Shown: positions 24,943 through 33,501 of the stretch, one piece after another | Numbering within the stretch: the first letter of the stretch is position 1 | Layout of the letters: each line of letters starts with the position of its first letter | Source: Candidatus Bathyarchaeota archaeon A05DMB-3 | Lineage (GTDB): Archaea > Thermoproteota > Bathyarchaeia > Bathyarchaeales > Bathycorpusculaceae | Direction: 5' to 3' | Length of the DNA: 64,000 nt | NCBI GenBank assembly: GCA_019685555.1 | Contig: JABFQN010000005.1 | Coordinates: forward strand, 1-64,000 | Notes under the pieces: generated by a model | What the model was told of the DNA's origin: nothing | What the model saw: the letters and a program-made list of their open reading frames with translations, nothing else | Databases searched by the model: none | Translations under genes and position numbers: made by a program

Positions 24943-25605
24943 CTACCTCACCCAGTCTGTCGGGGTTATTAGACTGTAAGTTTTTTTCAACGCGTCGAAA
25001 ACTGCATATGCAAAGGACGGAACTGTCCGCGTTGAACCATAACTTCTAGTCCAACAGTCTTTTATTCCAGCAAGACCAAGGATGACTTTGGCAACTTCGC
25101 TGGCAACCAATCCTAAGCCTCTAGGCCCGGGAACTACCACCACTTTTACGCCGCCGCATTTTCCTTCAACTTGGAAGGGCAAGGAGTGGGGTTTTCCGCA
25201 GCCGCACTCCCAGCTTCCGCAGCCACGCCTAACAGGGATCAATTTTAGTCTGGCGTCTGCGGCAGCCTTTTCTATGGCTGTTCGCACTTGGCTTGCTTTT
25301 CCAGCACCAAGTCCAATGTAGCCATCTCTGTTTCCAACAGCGACTACGGCCTTAAACCTAGACTTTTCTCCGGCGTCTGTCTGCTTCTGCACAAGGTTTA
25401 TGTTTATAACTTCCTCTTGAAGTTCTGGAAGAAGCGCGTCAACGATTTGGGGTTCGCGTATAGATAAGCCTTCCATGAAAACCTCTTCAATAGATGTGAT
25501 TTTACCCTCTTGAATCAGCTTTCCAAGATGGGTTTTAGGAACCCACTGTTCTAGGCTACTAGCCCTATCAACCACGGTTTTTTCCTCCACCCTTAAACGC
25601 GGCAA
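24943..25605 (-). CDS. rps5: Small ribosomal subunit protein uS5
   Basis: 220 residues with the N-terminal double-stranded-RNA-binding-like S5 domain ([22 protein letters not shown] near residue 85) and the C-terminal domain ([22 protein letters not shown]). Pro-rich and Cys-bearing insert [17 protein letters not shown] is typical of archaeal S5. The start overlaps rpl18 by 38 bases; a GTG a few codons in is an alternative. Functions in decoding fidelity and mRNA entry. Confidence 0.95.
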   Translation of the reverse strand: MPRLRVEEKTVVDRASSLEQWVPKTHLGKLIQEGKITSIEEVFMEGLSIREPQIVDALLPELQEEVININLVQKQTDAGEKSRFKAVVAVGNRDGYIGLGAGKASQVRTAIEKAAADARLKLIPVRRGCGSWECGCGKPHSLPFQVEGKCGGVKVVVVPGPRGLGLVASEVAKVILGLAGIKDCWTRSYGSTRTVPSFAYAVFDALKKTYSLITPTDWVR

Positions 25606-26179
25606 TCACCGTCTTTTTAACCTCCTCAAAATGCTCTGGGAGGCTTTCCGGAGGAACCTTATTTTCCAAGTATTTTGAGAAATATGCCATATACTTTTCA
25701 GTGTTCGCCGACAAGGTTTTGGCATACTGCGCTATGTGCATGCCTTGTATCCGCTTTTCATCTGGGAGTTTCTCCTCTCCGTGGGGCACAGCTAAACCAG
25801 CGTCTAAAACCCCTTTTAAGGCGGCGAAGATTCTTGCACCTTTTGTAGGAGAGTGCAGTCCTGTATCCAGAACAGCTTCTTTGATTCCTTTGGCTTTAGC
25901 CTTTAATCCACAGAGGAAACCAGTCAGGTAAGCGGCTGGAAGATTTCCTCTGGGGGCTTTCCAACCATATTTTTTAAGAAGTTCTTTGCTGTGGGCTGAG
26001 GTTAAAACTTCGTCACCGTGGGGTTTTGCAGCGATTATTTGCACCACCATGTTGTTAAGTGTGCCGCGAACCACGAGTCGAGGTTTCCCAGATATAACAA
26101 GCGCCTTTCGTTTTCTGTAATTTGTTTTGCCTTCTCTTCTCCGACGGTAGGGCACAGAGTAACGTGCATCTTTCGCCAT
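25568..26179 (-). CDS. rpl18: Large ribosomal subunit protein uL18
   Basis: 203 residues, archaeal/eukaryal L5-type L18: [19 protein letters not shown] at the start, then [33 protein letters not shown] and [23 protein letters not shown]. It binds 5S rRNA with L5 in the central protuberance. The stop of rpl19e overlaps its start by one base. Confidence 0.96.
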   Translation of the reverse strand: MAKDARYSVPYRRRREGKTNYRKRKALVISGKPRLVVRGTLNNMVVQIIAAKPHGDEVLTSAHSKELLKKYGWKAPRGNLPAAYLTGFLCGLKAKAKGIKEAVLDTGLHSPTKGARIFAALKGVLDAGLAVPHGEEKLPDEKRIQGMHIAQYAKTLSANTEKYMAYFSKYLENKVPPESLPEHFEEVKKTVIAAFKGGGKNRG

Positions 26180-26634
26180 CAGCGTTTCCTCCAGAGGTCG
26201 TGGGCTTTTATGTGGCGTTCCATGTCGGTGATGGATTCGAATCTTCCGCTTTTCACCATACTATACAATTCTCGATAAATGCTCTCCGTGATTATTTTGC
26301 TGTCTTTCAGTTCGCGAAGCCTCTTCCGCAACGCTCGAACTCTTTTCATCCAAGCCTCTTTCTTGGAAATCCTCGCTTTCCCCGCTCCGCTCCTGCTTCC
26401 AGATCCACGCCTCAAACCTTTCTTTTTCTTCTCGTGGGCCAACCTTGCTCTTGCGCGGCTAACACCTTTCTCCTTTAACGGTTTAATTACACCCTCATGG
26501 ATTAGTTTTCTAATTTCCTCCCGAGTTATAGCAGCTTCAACATCATCAACCCTATTTGGATCTATCCAAATCCTTTCCTGACCAATTTTAAGTATCTGCG
26601 CCGCTAACCGCCTCTGGCTTTTTAGGCTTGTCAC
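26179..26634 (-). CDS. rpl19e: Large ribosomal subunit protein eL19
   Basis: 151 residues with the conserved start [20 protein letters not shown] and [20 protein letters not shown], then a basic loop with [20 protein letters not shown] and a long C-terminal helix ending [14 protein letters not shown]. Archaeal/eukaryal-specific protein of the 50S subunit, overlapping rpl32e by four bases. Confidence 0.96.
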   Translation of the reverse strand: MTSLKSQRRLAAQILKIGQERIWIDPNRVDDVEAAITREEIRKLIHEGVIKPLKEKGVSRARARLAHEKKKKGLRRGSGSRSGAGKARISKKEAWMKRVRALRKRLRELKDSKIITESIYRELYSMVKSGRFESITDMERHIKAHDLWRKR

Positions 26635-27173
26635 TGCTTCTTTCTCCTCCCTTCGCTTTTCTCTGTTTTCTTTCGTTTAGCCTTTGGTTTTTCCTTCTCT
26701 GTCTCCTCCGTTTCCTCCTCAAATGTTTCCTCCTTTTCAGCTTCCTCTTTCGCTTCTCCAAGATTCAGAACAATTATTTTCTTTCTCCTAGCTTGAAGAA
26801 GAATTTGCGCTCTCTTCTTTTTGCCAACAGTGTGAGCAATTCGCACAGCTTGAGTTTTAGGGTCCACGTTTTGGAGCTCATCAACGTTGTGCACTAAAAC
26901 TTCTTCATAGCCCGATGGATGAAGACCCCTAGCGGCTTTAGGACCCCTATATCCAACATTTACTGTTGGAGGCCAGCCCTTAATTTTCCTTCGCATTTTA
27001 TTGTCTATGCCTCGTGGTCTGCGCCAATTCTCCTTTAAACGGTCATATCGCCAGCTTTCCTGCCTCGCGAAATTCGGCTTCTTCTTTTTAGCCTTCGCCC
27101 TTGCGCGTAAGGCTTTTTCCAAAGCCGCTGGGTTCTGCTCTTTCACTTTACTCCATCCCCTCACTACGCTCAT
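26631..27173 (-). CDS. rpl32e: Large ribosomal subunit protein eL32 with long charged tail
   Basis: 180 residues from ATG 27173. The core has [41 protein letters not shown] and the C-terminal [20 protein letters not shown], as in L32e. About the last 45 residues alternate Glu-rich and Lys-rich blocks ([18 protein letters not shown]), longer than usual. The open frame extends nine codons upstream; the start overlaps rpl6 by 26 bases. Confidence 0.94.
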   Translation of the reverse strand: MSVVRGWSKVKEQNPAALEKALRARAKAKKKKPNFARQESWRYDRLKENWRRPRGIDNKMRRKIKGWPPTVNVGYRGPKAARGLHPSGYEEVLVHNVDELQNVDPKTQAVRIAHTVGKKKRAQILLQARRKKIIVLNLGEAKEEAEKEETFEEETEETEKEKPKAKRKKTEKSEGRRKKQ

Positions 27174-27693
27174 ATAGGTATATGCCGTCCAGAAAAACAC
27201 GGGGGTCTTTCCGCTTAACTTTGGTGGCTTGCACTATATTCGCCGCTGTTTGGCTAACATCTTCCAAGTTGATTCCTTGAACAATTATGTCTTCGCTTTG
27301 AACTTTAACTTCTGCGTCGCCAATAATTTTTGCCTTCCTCGGGTTTCTTTCACCTGTAAAGTTCTCGATTAAGATGGTTTTACCTTGAGTCTTAACTGAA
27401 ATTGGAAAGTGGGAGAAAACGATTTTCAGTTTGTATGTGAAGCCCTTCCTAACTCCAGTAATCATGTTTCTGATATGTGCATAAACAGTGCCTACAAGGG
27501 CGCTCTCCTTTTTCCGAGGCCAATTAGCCCATATTCGAAGATTTTTAGCTTGAAGCTCCATTGAGATTGGAGCGGAAGAAAAATCTCTTGTTAAAGTTCC
27601 CTTCGCTCCTTTAACTGTCACTTTTTTCCCTTCAAGAGTAACCTCTACGTCGTCTGGAATTTGAATGGTTTTTGAAACTTCAACAGCTCGCAC
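27148..27693 (-). CDS. rpl6: Large ribosomal subunit protein uL6
   Basis: 181 residues with two L6 repeats: [21 protein letters not shown] at the start, [24 protein letters not shown] mid-protein, and the C-terminal [28 protein letters not shown] (quoted in part here). It binds helix 97 of 23S rRNA near the factor-binding site. It starts 14 bases after rps8. Confidence 0.95.
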   Translation of the reverse strand: MRAVEVSKTIQIPDDVEVTLEGKKVTVKGAKGTLTRDFSSAPISMELQAKNLRIWANWPRKKESALVGTVYAHIRNMITGVRKGFTYKLKIVFSHFPISVKTQGKTILIENFTGERNPRKAKIIGDAEVKVQSEDIIVQGINLEDVSQTAANIVQATKVKRKDPRVFLDGIYLYERSEGME

Positions 27694-27707
27694 TGCAGAC
27701 CCCTCTT

Positions 27708-28112
27708 TTAATAGACAAAGGCTAGGAGTCTACCTCCAATACCTTTTTCCTTGGCTTCCTTATGGGAAAGCAGCCCCTTAGGTGTCGAAATAATTAGCAG
27801 CCCTACCTCTCTGGACGGAAGAAACTTTTTCTCCCAATCTTCAATTTCATCAGTTTTTACAGGGAAACGGGGTTTGATAGCTCCACACTTGTTTATTCTG
27901 CCCAAAAGCTGAACCTTAAATTTTCCAGAGCGCCCATCATCTATAAACTCAAACTCTCCAAGATAGCCGTTCAACTGCATGACCCTTAAAACTTTGCCCA
28001 GAAGTTTAGAGGCAGGGCTAATTACACATTCGCGCTTATTGCGCAACTCGTTATTCATGATTGTTGTCAAGCCGTTTGACAGCGCATCCATGATGTTTTC
28101 CTCATCACTCAT
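27708..28112 (-). CDS. rps8: Small ribosomal subunit protein uS8
   Basis: 134 residues containing [41 protein letters not shown] and the C-terminal [19 protein letters not shown], hallmarks of archaeal S8. It binds helix 21 of 16S rRNA and is often an autoregulator of spc operons. Its ATG lies inside the end of rps14 (8-base overlap). Confidence 0.96.
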   Translation of the reverse strand: MSDEENIMDALSNGLTTIMNNELRNKRECVISPASKLLGKVLRVMQLNGYLGEFEFIDDGRSGKFKVQLLGRINKCGAIKPRFPVKTDEIEDWEKKFLPSREVGLLIISTPKGLLSHKEAKEKGIGGRLLAFVY

Positions 28113-28269
28113 ATTTTTGGAAGCCGAGTTTTTTGGCTACTTCCCTAAAACAATGCCTACACAAATATAAATTATAACGCCGAATAACGGGTCCATAAGA
28201 CCCGCATCTGACGCATGGTCTAGCTCCTTTGCCATATTTCCTTTCCTTTTTAGTTTTCTTTTTACCCAT
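28105..28269 (-). CDS. rps14: Small ribosomal subunit protein uS14, zinc type (short gene)
   Basis: This 54-residue gene is easily missed by length filters. Read from ATG 28269 it opens [20 protein letters not shown], continues with the Cys pair [16 protein letters not shown] and [14 protein letters not shown], and ends KYE. The four Cys bind zinc, the C+ form normal for archaea. Its position between rpl5 and rps8 is the conserved archaeal order, and it overlaps rps8 by 8 bases. It helps shape the head of the 30S subunit. Confidence 0.96.
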   Translation of the reverse strand: MGKKKTKKERKYGKGARPCVRCGSYGPVIRRYNLYLCRHCFREVAKKLGFQKYE

Positions 28270-28287
28270 AAATTTCCCTCTGACTGA

Positions 28288-28827
28288 TTAGACTATTTCA
28301 ACCCCCAATGCGTCTTTAACAAAAACCATGGTTTCATCTGGTGTTAAAGCGTGGTTTGAGCCTATTTTCGCCTTTGCCCTCTGTCTATTCTTAACACGCC
28401 ATCCTGGACGATTTAAAGAAACGCACACATCCATGCCAAAAATTCCTATTTCAGGGTCGTATTTAACTCCGGGTATTTCTATATGCTCCTTTATGCCGAA
28501 GGCGAAGTTGCCGTGTTCGTCAAAACAACTTTTAGGAAGTTTGTAGTCGATTACGTGAAAGACTTTTTTAAGGAATTCTATGGCTTTTTGCTTTCTAAGG
28601 GTCACTATGCATGCCATGGGTTCGCCTCTCCTGATTCCGAAATCCCTTAGGGTCTTCTTCGCTTTTCTTTTACATGGAGTTTGACCCGTCAGGTCCTTCA
28701 GAATTTTGGAAGCTTTTTCAAGGGGTTCTCCGGATTTTCCGACACTTATGTTGACAACAACCTTTTCGATTCTTGGTTTAAACATCGGATTTTCATTCCA
28801 CATCTTTCGAATTTCCTCTTCAGACAT
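28288..28827 (-). CDS. rpl5: Large ribosomal subunit protein uL5
   Basis: 179 residues with the archaeal L5 pattern: NPMFKPRIEKVVVNISVGKS near the start, LTGQTPCKRKAKKTLRDFGI, GEPMACIVTLRKQKAIEFLK, and FGIKEHIEIPGVKYDPEIGI. It carries 5S rRNA to the central protuberance. The start overlaps rps4e by 8 bases. Confidence 0.96.
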   Translation of the reverse strand: MSEEEIRKMWNENPMFKPRIEKVVVNISVGKSGEPLEKASKILKDLTGQTPCKRKAKKTLRDFGIRRGEPMACIVTLRKQKAIEFLKKVFHVIDYKLPKSCFDEHGNFAFGIKEHIEIPGVKYDPEIGIFGMDVCVSLNRPGWRVKNRQRAKAKIGSNHALTPDETMVFVKDALGVEIV

Positions 28828-29587
28828 TTTGCGGCGCCTCCGGCAAAGCTATGAGTGGATGCGTTTCACCTATTGCAAAAACGAATTTTAGAATTGTCTG
28901 GTAACGGTTTCCCTTCTCGTCTTCTATTGTTACTATGGCGTCTTTGCGCTTTTTCCCCTTTGCTTCCTCAATTTCAATGATTTTGCCGTATTTTCCTATG
29001 TTTTTGCCACCAGTTATTACTGCAAAGCTATTCTTCTTCATCTTAATATGCTCGAGAATCTGTCTGTTTGGAAGACTTAACTTGACAGTGTCAAATGCGC
29101 TGTAAACGTCTTCTTGCGGGTTTTTTGGGTCGGCTACTTTAATAAGCATGTTTGAGCCGTCGTGGAGGTTAAGCTGTATATGCCCTTTTTTGACGGTTGT
29201 CTTGCTTTCTATTCTGCAAAGCTTGAAAGACGCTTCCTCTTTGGTTATTGGGTGAAGGGTTAAACCCTTATGGGATGGCAATACGCGAAAATGTTTGTCT
29301 ACTTCTGGAAGGGAAATGACATCCATAAGTCCTGTTGGAAACTTGTCTTCCCGTCTTACTTCGCCATCAACATATACCTTTCCTTGAGAGGCTATTATTT
29401 TTGCTTCTTTCCTTGTCTTAGCGGCATCTAGGATATCGCGCAAGATTATGGTTAATGGTAAGCAGCTTTCAAGGGAGTGGGGTCCCGGTGTCGGCTTTAC
29501 AACCCATACAAACTCTTTTCTATGAATCGGCCACAACCTTGGAGCTGGTTTCCGCTTTAAAACTGTTGAGCCTCCCTTTTTACCCAC
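28820..29587 (-). CDS. rps4e: Small ribosomal subunit protein eS4
   Basis: 255 residues from GTG 29587 (GKKGGSTVLKRKPAPRLWPI). The open frame extends far upstream antiphase through the Lys-rich tail of rpl24, which is not part of S4e. Domains in order: S4-like RNA-binding (LTIILRDILDAAKTRKEAKI), S4e central domain, and KOW motif (AVITGGKNIGKYGKIIEIEE). Overlaps the end of rpl24 by 8 bases. Confidence 0.94.
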   Translation of the reverse strand: MGKKGGSTVLKRKPAPRLWPIHRKEFVWVVKPTPGPHSLESCLPLTIILRDILDAAKTRKEAKIIASQGKVYVDGEVRREDKFPTGLMDVISLPEVDKHFRVLPSHKGLTLHPITKEEASFKLCRIESKTTVKKGHIQLNLHDGSNMLIKVADPKNPQEDVYSAFDTVKLSLPNRQILEHIKMKKNSFAVITGGKNIGKYGKIIEIEEAKGKKRKDAIVTIEDEKGNRYQTILKFVFAIGETHPLIALPEAPQNV

Positions 29588-30173
29588 TTCGGGATTCCTC
29601 CACTTTTTTCCGTTTTCTTGGCTTTTTTGGCTTTTCTCGCGTCTTCTTCTTTTGTTTTTCTTCAACCTTTTTCTTTTCTGGTTTTTTCGCTGTTCTTTTT
29701 CTTCTCTTTGGTTTTTCTTCGGTGGGCAGCGGTAGTTCTTCCACGGCAACTTTCTCTTCAACATGTTTTTCTACGACTTTCTCAGCTACCCCTTCAGCCC
29801 TTTTCTTTCTCTCTAAAATTTTCTTCCGCCATTTATCGTCGAGATTAAGCTTTGTTATCATAACCTTTGACGGATGGACGGGGACGAAAATAGTTGTGCC
29901 GTCAACCTTTTCCCTTGTTAAGCCTTCAACATAAATTCTATAACTTTCCCTGTCGACACGCGAAACCTTTCCTTCAAACCCTTTACGCTCACCTCGCATA
30001 ACCCGCACAGTGTCTCCGCTTCTCACTGGAAGGCTTCTTGTTCCGTAACTTTTCCTTAACTCAGGTGAGAGAAGGGCTGCAAAATGTTTGTAGCGTATGT
30101 GGTCTGGTGCTTGGAACAGCGTTTTCCTCTGTTTTGATGACTTCACCGTTCGAGCTGCTTGCATCACATTCAC
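29580..30173 (-). CDS. rpl24: Large ribosomal subunit protein uL24 with long KE-rich tail
   Basis: 197 residues. The N-terminal ~120 hold the normal archaeal L24: VKSSKQRKTLFQAPDHIRYK, the KOW motif SLPVRSGDTVRVMRGERKG, and FVPVHPSKVMITKLNLDDKW. From about residue 122 it continues with roughly 75 residues rich in Lys, Glu, Pro and Arg that are absent from the usual 120-residue protein. The tail could bind rRNA or an acidic partner on the ribosome surface near the exit tunnel. Confidence 0.94.
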   Translation of the reverse strand: MNVMQAARTVKSSKQRKTLFQAPDHIRYKHFAALLSPELRKSYGTRSLPVRSGDTVRVMRGERKGFEGKVSRVDRESYRIYVEGLTREKVDGTTIFVPVHPSKVMITKLNLDDKWRKKILERKKRAEGVAEKVVEKHVEEKVAVEELPLPTEEKPKRRKRTAKKPEKKKVEEKQKKKTREKPKKPRKRKKVEESRSG

Positions 30174-30177
30174 CTCT

Positions 30178-30618
30178 TTATATTATTATGCTGGCTGCGC
30201 TGGCAATTCTCGGCCATCTTTCAGCAGCCTCCCTTGCTACTGGTCCGCGGATTTCCGAACCCTTCATTTCCCCGTCTGGAGTTATTATTACGGCTGCGTT
30301 GTCTTCGAATTGAACCCAGACGCCGTCAGACCTGCGGAAGGGCATTCGCTGTCTAACTATGACTGCTTGGAAAATTTTTCTCCGCATGTCCGGTGTTCCA
30401 TGTCTAACTGAAACTGTTATGCGGTCGCCCACAGCAGCGGAGGGAACACGCCTCAGTCTTCCCTTATAACCCATAACCTGTACTAAGCGTAGTTCTCTAG
30501 CGCCTGTGTTATCGACACATCTTAGGATGGAGCCTGCTGGCAATCCTCTTGAGATTTTTGGTCTTTGACCGATTAAACCCTTTGCAACCAAGCCCCTTGC
30601 CTTTGCTTTTGCAGCCAT
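30178..30618 (-). CDS. rpl14: Large ribosomal subunit protein uL14
   Basis: 146 residues including [20 protein letters not shown], the classic L14 signature, then [20 protein letters not shown] and [20 protein letters not shown]. It forms an intersubunit bridge and the factor-binding site. It begins three bases after rps17. Confidence 0.97.
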   Translation of the reverse strand: MAAKAKARGLVAKGLIGQRPKISRGLPAGSILRCVDNTGARELRLVQVMGYKGRLRRVPSAAVGDRITVSVRHGTPDMRRKIFQAVIVRQRMPFRRSDGVWVQFEDNAAVIITPDGEMKGSEIRGPVAREAAERWPRIASAASIII

Positions 30619-30621
30619 TTT

Positions 30622-30945
30622 TTACTTCTCCTCCAATTTTTCTACAACAACAAAAGAAACTGTCTTGCTTATTGGTCGGCATTCGGCTATTGTGACGCGG
30701 TCTCCTTCTTTGGCGTCTATGCACGGTGGGTTGTGGCAAGGTATTCGGCTATGTCTCCTTTCATACCTCATAAACTTTGGAACATACCGTAAAAAGTCAT
30801 GCCGCACTATAACTGTTTTATCCATTTTAGCGCTAACAACTAAGCCTTCTAGCACTCGTCCTCTTATTGGAAGCCTTCCATGGAAGGGGCAATTCCGGTC
30901 ATTGCATGTTTTTTTGGGTTTTTTAAATGTCAACGCCATTACCAT
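30622..30945 (-). CDS. rps17: Small ribosomal subunit protein uS17
   Basis: 107 residues with the OB-fold signature: CPFHGRLPIRGRVLEGLVVS, KMDKTVIVRHDFLRYVPKFM and HNPPCIDAKEGDRVTIAECR. Archaeal/eukaryal-type S17 (S11e-like). It overlaps the RNase P component gene by seven bases. Confidence 0.96.
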   Translation of the reverse strand: MVMALTFKKPKKTCNDRNCPFHGRLPIRGRVLEGLVVSAKMDKTVIVRHDFLRYVPKFMRYERRHSRIPCHNPPCIDAKEGDRVTIAECRPISKTVSFVVVEKLEEK

Positions 30946-31220
30946 AACCTCTTAACGCGTTTTTTCAAGCGGTCTTCAGGTCTTCCAACAAGAAGTTTAC
31001 CGTCAATCTCCACGATGGTTCCGTCGGAAAATTTGAAATGAAAAATAGATGAATCTTTCATAATCATTTTCCTTTTCCCATTATGGAGAATAATGAAAGT
31101 GTTCCGTGTTTCATCGATTACTTTGCCGCGGGTTCCTATGCAGCTGCGGTTCGTGCTCTTGGCAACTTTAGCCTCTGTTCCGATAAACTCGTAGCGTATT
31201 ATGTCGGGGGTTGCTTTCAT
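30939..31220 (-). CDS. rnp1: RNase P protein component 1 (Rpp29/Pop4 homologue)
   Basis: 93 residues: IRYEFIGTEAKVAKSTNRSC, IGTRGKVIDETRNTFIILHN, and the C-terminal LVGRPEDRLKKRVKRLW, which is the conserved archaeal Rpp29 end. It has an Sm-like fold and with Rpp21 stabilises the specificity domain of RNase P RNA for tRNA 5' maturation. Position between rpl29 and rps17 is standard in archaea. Overlaps rpl29 by four bases. Confidence 0.95.
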   Translation of the reverse strand: MKATPDIIRYEFIGTEAKVAKSTNRSCIGTRGKVIDETRNTFIILHNGKRKMIMKDSSIFHFKFSDGTIVEIDGKLLVGRPEDRLKKRVKRLW

Positions 31221-31450
31221 TTGCCTCCTCCCTTTTTACCCGCTTTTGCTTCGAGTTTTTGCTCTCTTTCCACTGTTAGTATTCTTGCGATTGCCCTACG
31301 CAGTTCCTTTATTCTCGCAGGGTTTTCCACAGTGCCGCCAGCCTTCACCATGGTTTTTAGCCTAACCAGCTCTGTTTTAAACTCGGTAAGCTTCTTATCT
31401 CGCTCTTCAGGGGGCATTTCCCGTATCTCTTTAACTCTAATTAGAGGCAT
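31217..31450 (-). CDS. rpl29: Large ribosomal subunit protein uL29
   Basis: 77 residues with the helical-hairpin signature IREMPPEERDKKLTEFKTEL and AGGTVENPARIKELRRAIAR. It lies by the exit tunnel. It begins directly after rps3 (stop/start adjacent) and ends with a basic Gly/Lys tail. Confidence 0.95.
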   Translation of the reverse strand: MPLIRVKEIREMPPEERDKKLTEFKTELVRLKTMVKAGGTVENPARIKELRRAIARILTVEREQKLEAKAGKKGGGK

Positions 31451-32137
31451 CTACTCTGCCGCTCCCTCTTCTCCGCCTGCATCTTCAACTTCTTCTTCGG
31501 TTTCCTCGGATGCGGTTTCATCCAATGTTTCCTCTATTGGAGGAACTTCAACTATTTGGATTTTATCTGGAAACTTTGCATCTGGAGGCATTATCCTAAC
31601 CTTAATACCGTATATGCCCGGCTTTAGCTGCACATGCACCTCGGCTTTCCTCATGTACTTTAAGGCTGGATCGCCGCATTTTGGCAAATACCCGCTCCTA
31701 AACTTTTCATATCTGGCTCTTTCAGTTCTAAGTTTTCCACTGATGATTATTTCTGCGCCTAGGGCTCCAGCTTCCATCACCTGGTTTAAAGCCCAGAAAC
31801 CTGCGCGTCTGAAGTGGACTCCCCTCTGGAGGGCTGAGGCTATCCGTGTGGCAACAATGTACGGATTTAACTCTGGAACCTCAATTTCGGAGACTGAAAT
31901 TTGCGGGTTTGAAACATTAAATGTTTCCTCTAAGATTTTTGCAAGCTCCCTTATTGTTTCGCCACTTCTGCCTATCACAAGTCCCGGGCGCATAGCATAA
32001 ATCACTATGTGGGTCCCAAGCGGAGTTTCTGAAATGTTTACCCCACCATACCCAGCCCTTTCCAGCTTTCTCTGTAGAAACTCATCAATTTCAGCTCTTT
32101 TCCTAGACTTTGATATGAAATGTTTCACAACAGCCAT
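31451..32137 (-). CDS. rps3: Small ribosomal subunit protein uS3
   Basis: 228 residues. The KH domain (type II) includes GTHIVIYAMRPGLVIGRSGE with GxxG-like loop, then ELNPYIVATRIASALQRGVH and the C-terminal domain with GYLPKCGDPALKYMRKAEVH. About 25 acidic residues end the protein (SEETEEEVEDAGGEE), similar to other archaeal S3. It overlaps rpl22 by one base. Confidence 0.97.
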   Translation of the reverse strand: MAVVKHFISKSRKRAEIDEFLQRKLERAGYGGVNISETPLGTHIVIYAMRPGLVIGRSGETIRELAKILEETFNVSNPQISVSEIEVPELNPYIVATRIASALQRGVHFRRAGFWALNQVMEAGALGAEIIISGKLRTERARYEKFRSGYLPKCGDPALKYMRKAEVHVQLKPGIYGIKVRIMPPDAKFPDKIQIVEVPPIEETLDETASEETEEEVEDAGGEEGAAE

Positions 32138-32628
32138 TAGACTTCCTCCGTCACCGCTTCTGGCTGTTCTTCCAAGGCAAGTTCAATGTGGCAGAGGGTT
32201 TCAAATTTCGGCGTAGCTCTTCCATGGGCTCGTGGCATATACCTTTTAATTTTCATTCCGGGATAAGCTGACGTGTGGATTATTTTCAGCCTCTCTGTGT
32301 CCAAGCCTTTGTTTTCTGCATTGGCTTCTGCCCCCTCAAGAAGTTTTAGAATCTGCTTTGCCACTTTAACTGGGTATCTGCCCGCATACGCTTTTTCCAG
32401 TCCGTGGCGGTGTCCCGCTTTCTTTTTAAACCTAGTGAAGGGAACAGCCTTCTTTTTGGCTATAACATCTCTTAAAAACCGTTTCGCTTGGATAAGCGTC
32501 ATTCCTTTAATTGTTTTGCAGACTTCGCGGGCGGATTTATAGGATACCCTAACCTCTCGCCCGCTTGTCTTAACGGTTTTTTCCGGGTCTAATGCTTCTT
32601 CAGGTATGGAGTATCCCCATTTTGGCAC
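32137..32628 (-). CDS. rpl22: Large ribosomal subunit protein uL22, first gene of the operon
   Basis: 163 residues from GTG 32628 (PKWGYSIPEEALDPEKTVKT). Typical archaeal L22 parts include SYKSAREVCKTIKGMTLIQA, the basic loop and RYMPRAHGRATPKFETLCHI, whose hairpin lines the exit tunnel. In most archaea rps19, rpl2, rpl23, rpl4 and rpl3 precede it on the same strand. Here the next leftward-read gene upstream is an acetyltransferase, and a TATA box lies 43-50 bases before the GTG, so the operon probably begins here. Confidence 0.95.
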   Translation of the reverse strand: MPKWGYSIPEEALDPEKTVKTSGREVRVSYKSAREVCKTIKGMTLIQAKRFLRDVIAKKKAVPFTRFKKKAGHRHGLEKAYAGRYPVKVAKQILKLLEGAEANAENKGLDTERLKIIHTSAYPGMKIKRYMPRAHGRATPKFETLCHIELALEEQPEAVTEEV

Positions 32629-32670
32629 TTAATAGACTCTCCAACTGTGCAATTGAACAGCTACATGGCG

Positions 32671-32678
32671 ATTTATAT
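32671..32678 (-). promoter_or_regulatory. TATA box of the ribosomal protein operon
   Basis: On the minus strand GGAAAACCATATAAATCG contains ATATAAAT preceded by a purine-rich BRE-like stretch. It is 43-50 bases before rpl22, leaving about 20 bases of leader after a start site 25 bases downstream. No other gene lies between. Confidence 0.6.
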
Positions 32679-32720
32679 GGTTTTCCATTTTAAAAAGCAA
32701 CAAAACCGCATAACTTTATT

Positions 32721-33324
32721 TCATAAGCTCAAGTATGGAGCCTTTCCAGCTTTGTGGACGATACAAGGGATGCGCCATACAGAAAGTTTCACCCTCCAAA
32801 AGCTTTGCCAATCCATCGTTGGCATTTCTGCGTTCTCCTTTTTTGGCATCCACATTAAGTGTATTGCGAAAACTTGCGCTGGACGTTTGATTTTATGTTT
32901 CACTTGAACACCTTCTATTGCCTTAAAGCCCAACTTTTCCATCTGCCATTTCATAAACCATGGAGTCCAATGGTTTTCTAAGGCTATAGTAGCAAAGCCA
33001 GAAGCATTCTTTTCATTACTTATCATATTTCCTATGAGTAATTTTCCGAAGTTGTGTCCCTTTGCTTTTCTCAAAATCCAAATGCAATTCATAACGATTA
33101 CATTTTCACCTTTTATTGTATATCCAGAAGCCTCAGCAAGCGAATACTCAATAGTACCAACGACTTCGTCATTAAAAATTAAGAGTTTCTTGCGGAATCC
33201 TTTTGGGATTGCTTCTTGTAAGTATTTCTGTCTTGCGGCGTATCGCTTAAAAGGCATAGGCGCTAGGCATTTGTAAAGATATTTCCGTAATGTCCACGAT
33301 TTTAATTCTAGAATCTAACTTCAT
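32721..33324 (-). pseudogene. GNAT-family N-acetyltransferase, frameshifted near its N-terminus
   Basis: The main frame (32721-33257) encodes an acetyltransferase fold with FNDEVVGTIEYSLAEASGYT, the acetyl-CoA motif A region CIWILRKAKGHNFGKLLI, and ATIALENHWTPWF. GNAT domains normally begin 25-30 residues earlier. In another frame directly upstream, ATG 33324 reads KLDSRIKIVDITEISLQMPS and AYAF, a typical GNAT beta-1 (xIKIVDITE), then meets TAA. Dropping one T from the four-base T run (minus strand, 33249-33252) fuses the two as AYAFKRYAARQKYLQE. ATG 33257 is an alternative start giving a shortened but open 178-residue product. Substrate unknown. Confidence 0.6.
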
Positions 33325-33490
33325 TTCAGTCAATTTCAGCTTATTGTAATTTAACATATAAGAGACTGCCGCTGCAGAGTTTTGCAGAAAACTAGAGAGG
33401 GGAGAGTCGTATTGGCTTGATTTCAAACCAAAATATGTTGCGATTTGTTTATGTTTAACCATCACGTTAGTATCCAAAGTTAAAAAGAGT

Positions 33491-33495
33491 GGTGA
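33491..33495 (+). promoter_or_regulatory. Ribosome-binding site deciding the hypE TTG start
   Basis: GGTGA, complementary to the archaeal 16S rRNA 3' end, lies six bases before TTG 33502. It supports that start over ATG 33529. Confidence 0.5.
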
Positions 33496-33501
33496 AGCAG
33501 A

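Noticed and set aside
31083-32000. Plus-strand 305-residue open frame opposite S3 and L29
   Set aside because: It is a Ser-rich shadow of well-conserved ribosomal genes on the other strand.
33247-33462. A separate small protein upstream of the acetyltransferase
   Set aside because: Its C-terminal part fits the missing GNAT N-terminus, and the rest resembles no known protein.
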